Assembly: GCA_905250025.1 (NCBI GenBank)
Contig: CAJNOJ010000217.1
Span: 62,001-126,000 of the forward strand
Direction of reading: 5' to 3'
Source of the DNA: Adineta ricciae
Taxonomy: Eukaryota > Rotifera > Eurotatoria > Adinetida > Adinetidae
DNA: 64,000 bases
Part shown: one piece after another, positions 56,484-64,000 of the stretch
Layout: each line of letters starts with the position of its first letter
Numbering within the stretch: the first letter of the stretch is position 1
Position numbers and translations under genes: made by a program
Notes under the pieces: model-generated
Databases searched by the model: none
What the model was told of the DNA's origin: nothing
The model's input: the letters and a program-made list of their open reading frames with translations, nothing else

Positions 56484-58101
56484 TTACATGTAGACCCGAA
56501 CAAAACCCTCTATTCTTTGCCGACAAATAGGGCATATTTTTAATGAATATCCACATGGGACACATGTTGCAACGTGCCCACAAGGTAAAACAGCTAATCC
56601 TTTATCTTCCGTCAAGCATAGAGAGCACAGGTTCGATGATGACGAATCGTCTTCGAAAGTTGCCGTGACTTCTACATCCATCGTACTAATGGCACTTTTC
56701 GAAGATATTTCCTCAACAGCAGACAAGATGTTTGATGACCTTGGTTGTTCCTTTTCTCGGATGGATTTCATTCGAACATTTGGAACAACGATATTTTCTT
56801 TGTTACCATTGATACAATCAATCTGACGTTGTAGAATGAGACAAGCAACATATACGTCGATTTCTGACGCAAAGTCATCTTCTACAGAAAACGATATTTA
56901 ATAAATATTTTAGGATACAACTCATATAGGTTAAACTTACGTTTCAGTCGTAATTGATCTTCCCAAACACGTTTTACGATTGCTATTTTATATCCTTGTT
57001 GAATAAGACGCTGAGATATTGGCAAATCGAGACGTCCAGCAACCAATCGCAATAATGTATTCTCGTCTGGTGCCAATAATTGACGATCTTTCGTTGGTTG
57101 TCCACTGTTTTGTTCGTTTGATTGTTTGATCTTCGCTCGTTCTTTAGGAGGAAAAAAATAGAAAAATCAAATGTGTGATTTAAATTGAAAGCAAATAAAC
57201 CTTGAATTATTTTTTTTGATTGTTGAATTTTTCGATAAAGGCTTGCGCCACATAATTGTTTAGCATAAGAGCAATGTGGAAACCATCGGGTATGCTCAAT
57301 CAAAGGATTATCGTTTGCACCCCAGTTTTGTAATGATCCGTTACAATAAAAACAAGTAACGACTGTTTGCGTTCCAGTATAGAAAAATCCAGCACGTACG
57401 AGATCATCCACCGGAGGTAAAGAATCTGTCGGCCACAAAGCGAATGAAGCAACTCGTTTGGGTATTTCGGCGTAAGCACTATGGATGGCTGACGTGTGTG
57501 CGATACTATTGAATTGTAAGCCACTCAGAACTTGAGATTGTGCGTGAGAATTTTGGTTAATAATGGATATCGGTGTCTTTTCATGTATTTGGCACATGAG
57601 TTGAACGTAAACGCACTGCGGCGAAAGATTTCGATGAACTTCTTTTGGATCGTCTACTTCAGATATCCATTGTTGGCATATTAAGTTACAGTACAAGCAG
57701 ATTACTCGATCAGCAACGTTGCAATAGAAAAAACCAGCATAAATCATTTGAGCCTCTGACGGAATATTCTGACCATACCAATGAGAAAACGTTCTTTGTC
57801 GAGCTTTTTTCAAAAGCTCGGTTTCTACTAGTACGTTTTTTACACTAATATCAGACTTACGAAATTTTACTAATTGTTGTTGCTCATCCGTTATCGATGA
57901 GCGATCGGAAGTATCTGGCATAGAAGTCGAGACTAGTTTCTGTCTATTTGCCAGTTGACGTATGTTGGCAATCACATGACGCACTTTATCGTTAATAAGA
58001 GAATTACTTGAAGCGGTGCTCATAGACATAGATGAGTTCAAAGTATGTACAAAATGACTGTGTCCAACTAAAGCAAAAACAATATTTAAATATTCTTGCA
58101 T
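56484..58101 (-). CDS. Inhibitor-of-apoptosis protein (BIR-BIR-RING)
   Basis: Exons 58101..57201, 57141..56941 and 56881..56484 (59 nt introns, phase 1 kept), 499 residues. BIR1: AGFFYCNVADRVICLYCN, then W, then H, then C. BIR2: AGFFYTGTQTVVTCFYCN, W, EH, FPHC. A UBA-like helical stretch covers part of exon 2 (LVAGRLDLPISQRLIQQGY). The C-terminal RING has CSLC, CGHVATCVPC and CPIC and ends in VRVYM, as usual for IAPs. It is inferred to bind caspases or IAP-binding motifs and to act as an E3 ubiquitin ligase. The start is uncertain: the first 20 residues pass two acceptor-like AGs, and a second Met pair near residue 29 is possible. Confidence 0.9.
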
Positions 58102-59316
58102 GGAAATTTCCAAGATAACACTTCCGACTGTGCAATAACCGTTTATGTGCCGTTGAACAGAAGTATTCGATTAACAAACAACCGCGTATATATATAGGCA
58201 GAGAGAAATATGAGTAATTTGATTTCGTAATTCTAATAATTTATTTCCCTGTTAATGATCGAATCATAGGAAAATTTCGAAGTTTCGCTGGAGGTCCCTC
58301 AATAAACAAAAAAAGATGTCACTACTTCATGGATAACTTCTAACGTGATATTGTTCGAGAATTATAGCACCTCTCTTTTATTCTTTATAATGATACGCTC
58401 GAATGCTCAGCGAATATTGAGACTGTTTTTCTATAACAGCACAAGCAATATAGAATACGAATTCTTGCAGCGTCACAGGATTGATTTGCTTTAAATTCCC
58501 GTCAATCCTGACCGTCACTCTATCAATAGATCGTAAATATCTACATCAATAGAGTATAGCGAGTGTTACTGTGAAAATCAACCGTGAACTGTACGCTCCC
58601 GTTGTAACTGAAGTAGAAACATCTTCAAACAGATAATTAGCAAGTCAGTATTCTCTGTTTCAAGCAACATGAAGATAGCTTGCAGGAAGAGAATGTGAAA
58701 GTGTGCATAATATGACGCAGAAAGCTTGGTTATAGGTAATAGTAATCGAAAAAGGTAAGTGAAGCACTGTAAGGCTTGTACGTTATGTCAAGAAAGTTAA
58801 GAAAAGTAGAGAAAATTACTTCTAATGAGGGATAGACACTATCTGTGTATCATCGAAAGGTGTTCGGATTACTTACAGTATGTTATTTGAAACCTGGCTA
58901 TGGCCAGTTCATCAAATGTCATCTGATAAGATCGTACTTCATCTATAAGTTTAGAATTCTATCCGAAAACATCGTTTATTATATTCTTCGTATAGGTTTT
59001 TCAGTTAAAAACTTCCGTTTTTTCTCGGAATAAAAATAGATCTACATTTGAGCTTTGATACTATATAACTTCATTAGTGAATCCGAACCAGCAAAACTCA
59101 CACTGTGATTATATATGAATTCATTCTGGAGAAAGTAAATGAAATCATGCAGACTATAATTAAAATCCTAAGTAGTTGATTAAAAATTCAAAGTCTTTGT
59201 ATTCAAGAGAGGGATATCTTCAAAATAGAGATTCTTTTCTTACTTTTGTCAGTCAAACCATCGAGAGTATACTTAAATCTAAACTCTTTGCTCTCTTCTA
59301 TTCACTACTCTATCCC
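58102..59316. other. Intergenic, no gene seen
   Basis: Divergent flanks of the IAP and GPCR genes. A TATATATA at 58187-58194 lies upstream of the IAP start. The GPCR frame is open back to 59176 but without an ATG. Confidence 0.4.
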
Positions 59317-60234
59317 ATGGCAACAGAGAATAATACATTTGCAATAAGCATCGCATCGTGGTTTATCCCTATTGATATTCTGAAGATTTCCTGCGCTATT
59401 ACTGCAATTATTCTTGCTCTATTTTGTTTATCAATTATTGTCTATGAACGCACGTGCCATACAGTTCCAATGATACTTGTAACCAATTCATACCTTTCCC
59501 AATTGATTTATGCGATCGACGTATTAGCCATCAGTATATTTACGCTTGAAAATGATTTGAAAGAAAGGAAATTGAATAATCGTCTGTGCATTTTCTCCGG
59601 ATCTCTGAGTTATTCAATTACAATGATACAGATGTATTCGTACTTGTTACAAGCTGTCTATCGATATTTGGTTATAGTATATCCATCTCGTTTAATGTGG
59701 CAGTCAAGTCGATTACAAGCGTCTTTCATCGGTCTGACTTGGTGCTGTGGACTTGTGTATTTCATTGTATTAATCGTTACCGATCAAATCAAATATCTTC
59801 CTGATGATCAAATTTGTCAGATGCCTCTTCGTCTGTCATTTCTCACGATATTCAATGCATTGTATATATACATATTTCCACTGAGTGTTATTATGATCAT
59901 TTACTTGAAAATGATTTTATATGTCAAAGAAATGGGTAAACGTATCACCCCGGTAAACATTCTCTCGCGTGCACAAAGAGAACTGCGAATGATCCATCGT
60001 ATTGTATCTATTGTGCTATTTTTGGTTATTCTAGGTCTCCCATATGTACTATTTATTCTTATGTCATTCTTTAATAGCGCACCGAAGTATCATTTTCGAA
60101 TTGCATACGTATTTATTATTGTTTCATTAGTATTTATGATGATTGCTCTATGTCAAGTAGCTGAACCATTGAAAATATTTATCAAGAAAGTATACCGAAG
60201 AAGAGTTGTACAGGTTGGACCAACGGTTACATAA
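59317..60234 (+). CDS. Seven-TM receptor, rhodopsin-like
   Basis: Single exon, 305 residues from the first ATG at 59317; the upstream open frame starts at a TTG and is not used. Seven hydrophobic helices. The TM3 end reads AVYRYLVIVYPSR, where YRY stands in the DRY position and IVYP is the usual ICL2 start. A Cys in the TM2-TM3 loop (RLCIFSG) and one in ECL2 (DQICQM) can form the class A disulfide. TM6 has the conserved Pro (LGLPYVLFILM). It is not close to the other two receptors here, so it represents a different subfamily. AATAAA is at about 60245. Confidence 0.8.
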   Translation: MATENNTFAISIASWFIPIDILKISCAITAIILALFCLSIIVYERTCHTVPMILVTNSYLSQLIYAIDVLAISIFTLENDLKERKLNNRLCIFSGSLSYSITMIQMYSYLLQAVYRYLVIVYPSRLMWQSSRLQASFIGLTWCCGLVYFIVLIVTDQIKYLPDDQICQMPLRLSFLTIFNALYIYIFPLSVIMIIYLKMILYVKEMGKRITPVNILSRAQRELRMIHRIVSIVLFLVILGLPYVLFILMSFFNSAPKYHFRIAYVFIIVSLVFMMIALCQVAEPLKIFIKKVYRRRVVQVGPTVT

Positions 60235-60831
60235 CATCTTGTAAAATAAATCCAACAGTTTTGCATAGCTAACTGGATTCATCATTGTCTCTATTATTTG
60301 TCGCCGAAAGTGGGTTAATTACTCTTTTCATTCACCCTCGAAGAACAGATACGGATTCACGAATTTGACTGAACGAGTTGCTATGGACCAACAATCGATT
60401 AAAAATATCTGAAAAAATTTATAGATATTTAGAAATGGAACAGCAGTAGTATTTTCTCAATAGACTAAGCCACAACGAAGAAATAGATTCCAGTCTGTTA
60501 CACAAACACAACATGTCGCGTCACAATAAAACTATTCTAACTATGTTAACTCTTAAGGTATCACTTGGAAAATGTTCCAGATGACTCTTGGTTGACATTG
60601 AAACTTCGTTTTATCTTCGACTATTGATGCTCTGTGAACTGTTATGTTACCATATGTATTATTCAGCCTGCGAAAATCCAATCTTTTGAAAAATGCCTAT
60701 CCTCAACACTCCCTCCCCCGCTCCAATCGAGTTCATTTAAAATATTTCCGCTCATGTGACAATATTTATTGCGTCAAACACATATAGCACGATCATATAA
60801 CAAAGCAAGCACACCTTCTAGTTTTTTTTTG
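60235..60831. other. Intergenic, no gene seen
   Basis: Convergent 3' flanks of the receptor and lectin-like genes. No coding signal. Confidence 0.4.
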
Positions 60832-61980
60832 TTATACAACTGTACTTGTGTATAGTTGCACTTCAGAATAGTCCGTAGAGTCTGCTTTTGAAACAGTTTC
60901 TAGAACGAGAAACCGATAACTGCTGTATCGAACTGTGTTAGTAAATGTTATTATTCGACCACAGTCTTCATGAGAAGGAATATCATACACTTCAGCGGAA
61001 CCTTGATAAATCAGAGTCCAACTTGCTCCTAGAGTGAGATCAATTCCAGATTGGTTGCTCCCTTCCAGTGACACTATTTTCGGATTGCGCGCGCGCCGGG
61101 ATATTGCTTCACATATTCTCAATCCAATGACTAGTGTTGCACCAGATTCTAGTTCAAAATACAAACCAGTATTGTGACCACATCCAGATATATTAAAGTT
61201 GGATAAGGAGCACCATCCAAAACTTTGATATTTGGTTTTTGTATTATTATCACATGCATAACTTGGCGGATGTCGAACTACGTACTGTCCAACTGCGTTG
61301 CCAGCAGTTGCTGGCAAGCTATTTCCACCAATTGTAGTATTGTATATGCCCATTGTTATTCCGTCAACGGTATCGAGTGAAATTTGAACTATAGATATTC
61401 ACGTAATTACTTAATTACTGTCTTTTTTTACTTAGACTATACCTAGTTCTCCTGGCGAGGGTTGTATTTGTTCAGTAGATTCGGTAGTCAAAAGTGTTGA
61501 CAGTGATGTAAATGGCAATTCAGTTGTTGCACTGGCCACTCGAGATGTTGTTTCGAAAGCAGAAGAAATATGCACTGATGTCGATGTAATTGTTGTTGGT
61601 GACGACGACAGTGTCGCTGTTGTTGTTTCTGGCGAAGTTAATTTCTTACTTTTGTTCTTGCCAATAATCACAACCGGAACTGTAACACTTATGATTATCA
61701 GTATAACAGCTGCGATCGGCAGAAAGATGCGCCAAAGTTTTTGTCTTTGATTGTTACAGCATCTGATATTATATAAAGTTTTTTATTGATCAATTTAGAA
61801 TCTCCACAGCGCTTTTTACCTTACTTCAGGTAAGGCGATTGTTGTTCTTGCTAATGTGTTCCTACGAGCTGACGTTGACTAAAGCAATACAAAAGAAAAA
61901 ACCAGCTGGAATGGTTTCATCGAAAATTTTACCTCTAGAGTATCATTGACGTTTTCATTTATAACTTCAATCTTGGCCAT
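60832..61980 (-). CDS. Membrane-anchored galactose-binding-like protein
   Basis: Exons 61980..61933, 61878..61820, 61762..61443 and 61388..60832; introns 54-57 nt, phases agree, 327 residues. A short cytosolic N-terminus leads to one helix at about 48-70 (IFLPIAAVILIIISVTVPVV). A Ser/Thr-only stalk of about 55 residues follows (likely O-glycosylated). The C-terminal domain of about 185 residues looks like a discoidin/galactose-binding beta-sandwich (KYQSFGWCSLSN, GLYFELESG, SLTLG-type strand LTLGASWTLIYQGS, SSYRFLVLE). It is a type II surface protein and probably binds sugars. Two relatives follow at 63094 and at the window edge. Confidence 0.75.
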
Positions 61981-63093
61981 ACTCGTACAGGTTGTCTAGT
62001 TTCTCTTCTCAAAAGAACATGTAGGAGCAAAGCGTTGACTGTACTCAATTTTTATTTCCCGTCATTTGTCTAAGAGAGAAATGCATGGTAGACGTGCAGA
62101 AAAGTGAAAGCTTTAATTAGCCATTATACAACAAGAATAAATTATATTTTAAATCTTTATTTGCAAGCTGCAAGAGAGATATTCTTATCCCGAATATCAC
62201 GTAGCGCATAACACATGTCATTTTAGGAGTCTTATTTTTGTTTTAAATCCAAGACAATATCTTAATGTTAGTAGAAGATATATCATATCAAACGGTGAGA
62301 CATCGTCATATCACACTGTGATAGCAATGTAGGGTACATCTTTTGTAAAGAAAACGATCCTGTGAAGTGAGGTACCGATGTAGTAGATATTCGATAGGAT
62401 GAAATGCTAAACAGGATGTCGTCTTCCAATACGCTTGAAGTAGAAGAAAATCACGTATAGTGTGATTGTTCTACGTGTGATGTATATGTATACGTGGTAG
62501 GCAACATACAATCTATCATTCATACATCTTCGTAGTTCTCTAATTAAAGTCATCTATCATTGATGTTTTGACTTCATATGAATCGCAGAGCAAACAAACG
62601 CTTTGAAGTAAGTATAATGAGAGAAGTATTTTCTTGATATGATGAATGTTGTTTTCTCGTTTGTTCGAGTCACCCGTTAGAATGAAGTGAGTGTTTTTTA
62701 CACCACACGAAAGGAAAGAAAAAGCATGACGAAAAGAGTCTCAGAGACGGAAATATACAAATGAAAGCTTTAAAAAAACCGAGATTCGGCAATCGTAAAG
62801 TCAATTTCATTTCCTCAAAATTTAAAGATATTGCTTTAAGAGCATTGCCATTGACAACAACAACGCTGACTACCGCCTCTGAAACTGGCAACAGGACCTA
62901 GGTGTGTCATGTTTGGTATAATTCTTTCAGACAGGCCTTCGAAATCAAACTTATCTGCTTTTATTAAACTTTCTCTAGAAAATATCTGTGTATACATGTT
63001 CTTCAAAATAGAGAGAATGTGAGATATTAAATTCTTTAATATATTGGACTAAGAAAATTATTTGTATTCGAAATAGTTTGTTTTAACTTCGCA
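61981..63093. other. Intergenic, no gene seen
   Basis: Upstream flank of the lectin-like gene. AT-rich, with no protein-like frame. Confidence 0.4.
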
Positions 63094-63558
63094 ATATCAA
63101 TTGATACTGTGGGCTAACACACGTCAAGTCAATCACCTGATCGCACATGCACTGGTGACAAAACGACGAAATATTCTAGTTTCGGTTCATATTTTGAAGG
63201 ATTATACGGAGATGATTGTGAACTAGATACTAGTTTTTATTTTGAATCACAAATTCATCTAGTTGTAGTGAATGCGCTACGAGTGTCCACAGTTGAGGAT
63301 TCTCCTGAATGCGATGCGCGTATCATATCACTAGAAGAAAGGAATGAATTGGAAACAAGCCTTACTCTAGGTACTAGTTGGTCTCTCATTTATAATAACA
63401 CAATTGGACGAGGTGCAGATCTTGACAGAGATGCTTACCGCGAAATACAGTACTTCAACGGCATAGATTCGCATAGGAGTTATCGATTTGTTGTATGTGG
63501 TAAATGTTCCAGTGGAAATAGCGTTCAATATGCGGAAGTTAAATTGTATAGTTTCTAA
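63094..63558 (+). pseudogene. Lectin-like domain fragment
   Basis: In one frame the sequence follows the last exon of the gene at 60832-61980: SIDTVG, then TKYSSFGSYFEG, then RIISLEERNELETSLTLGTS, WSLIYNN, SYRFVV and YAEVKLYSF. A TAA at 63115-63117 interrupts it, about 25 residues are missing beside that stop, and no start, membrane or stalk exon is visible upstream. It lies on the opposite strand from its relatives, so it is probably a duplicated, inverted and truncated copy. Confidence 0.7.
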
Positions 63559-63898
63559 TCGTTACGTTGTCGACGTACATTATCATAAAAAATAGGCTTC
63601 TCTTTTTTCAATCGTTCTATTCAAGATTTTATCATTGTTGTTGCTGATATATCATACATTTCCTTCTCACATGAATTTTGGGCTTTTATGATTACGCTCG
63701 ATTAACAAATTTACGTCTTCACTGATACGCTCTTTGAGGATATTTATTTCAAAAATAATGCGTTTAAGAGACACTTACTGTTATTTTTGTTTGTTAAAAT
63801 AACACAAATGAATTCTATGACATCCACAAGAAAAAATACTTTCATAAGATATATACACAGAAGAAGTACTTCTAACTATTTATTACAGCGTAAATCAG
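63559..63898. other. Intergenic, no gene seen
   Basis: Convergent 3' flanks of the fragment and the edge gene. Confidence 0.35.
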
Positions 63899-64000
63899 TC
63901 AGTATCCGTAAAGTTCTAGTTCCAAATACTCGGTGCTATGTGTGTCCTTATTAGTCTCTAAAACTAGAAATCGATAACTTCTATATCGATTTGTGTTAAC
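63899..64000 (-). CDS. Partial lectin-like gene at window edge
   Basis: The last 33 codons of a minus-strand gene that begins beyond the window. It reads TNRYRSYRFLVLET, then TEYLELELYGY and TGA, matching the C-terminal strand of the domain at 60832-61980 (NTVRYSSYRFLVLETV, YSEVQLY). The frame is open to the edge, so this is probably an intact neighbour of the same family. Confidence 0.7.
   Translation of the reverse strand, partial: VNTNRYRSYRFLVLETNKDTHSTEYLELELYGY

Noticed and set aside
1..64000. Bacterial contamination as the source of alr, NEL, SIR2 and kelch genes
   Set aside because: They are interleaved with intron-bearing animal genes in one continuous sequence, and the kelch gene itself has host-type introns.
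1..64000. CRISPR arrays, rRNA, tRNA, complete transposons and telomeric TGTGGG arrays
   Set aside because: Looked for by eye on both strands; no regular spaced repeats, no recognisable transposase or reverse transcriptase frame, no telomere-repeat run and no convincing tRNA B-box were found.

Overview
This is a eukaryotic, AT-rich, gene-dense window. Its genes carry very short GT-AG introns, mostly 45-65 nt. By my reading it holds about 28 genes that look intact, five to six pseudogenes or decaying copies, and one gene cut by the right edge. The gene mix points to a bdelloid rotifer, but the species cannot be fixed from sequence alone. Animal-type families are present: rhodopsin-like GPCRs, an inhibitor-of-apoptosis protein, a USP deubiquitinase, a sulfotransferase, an alpha-kinase and a pentameric ligand-gated channel. 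Beside them are genes of bacterial type: alanine racemase, LRR-NEL, a SIR2 protein, a bacterial-style kelch propeller and a tandem-repeat/beta-lactamase-fold hydrolase. Such mixing is well known for bdelloids. Exon joins were worked out by hand from splice consensus and reading phase. No transcript evidence was available. || Layout. 0-8.4 kb: an NTF2/SnoaL-like gene, then a minus-strand block made of two paralogous two-TM proteins around a four-TM protein, a RING-VWA protein and alanine racemase. 9.4-15.9 kb: a single-pass membrane protein, a membrane-protein pseudogene, a secreted GDSL phospholipase B, a GPCR and a two-TM protein. 16.2-19.5 kb: two pseudogenes (LamG type and a two-TM Cys-rich family). 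20-22.6 kb: two adjacent intronless genes, LRR-NEL ubiquitin ligase and SIR2. 23-25 kb: a B-box/propeller gene. 25.9-29.5 kb: a three-unit tandem membrane-protein locus with in-frame TAA codons. 29.9-37.1 kb: GPCR pseudogene, F-box/LRR gene, secreted kelch propeller, secreted RidA and an intact GPCR. 37.9-41.1 kb: repeat/beta-lactamase-fold hydrolase and alpha-kinase. 41.3-50.5 kb: Ubl-RBR ligase, USP, an unrecognised six-exon gene and a protein with about eight PBZ-like zinc fingers. 51-64 kb: a small zinc-finger ORF, sulfotransferase, Cys-less pentameric channel, BIR-BIR-RING protein, GPCR, and a cluster of lectin-like (galactose-binding-like) genes and fragments at the right edge. || Themes. 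Ubiquitin chemistry is over-represented: RING-VWA, NEL, F-box, RBR, USP, IAP-RING and perhaps B-box. Several candidate horizontally acquired genes have either no introns or a host-style signal-peptide exon added in front. Decaying copies of resident families (GPCR, two-TM Cys-rich, lectin-like) sit within a few kilobases of intact relatives, as expected from repeated local duplication and loss.
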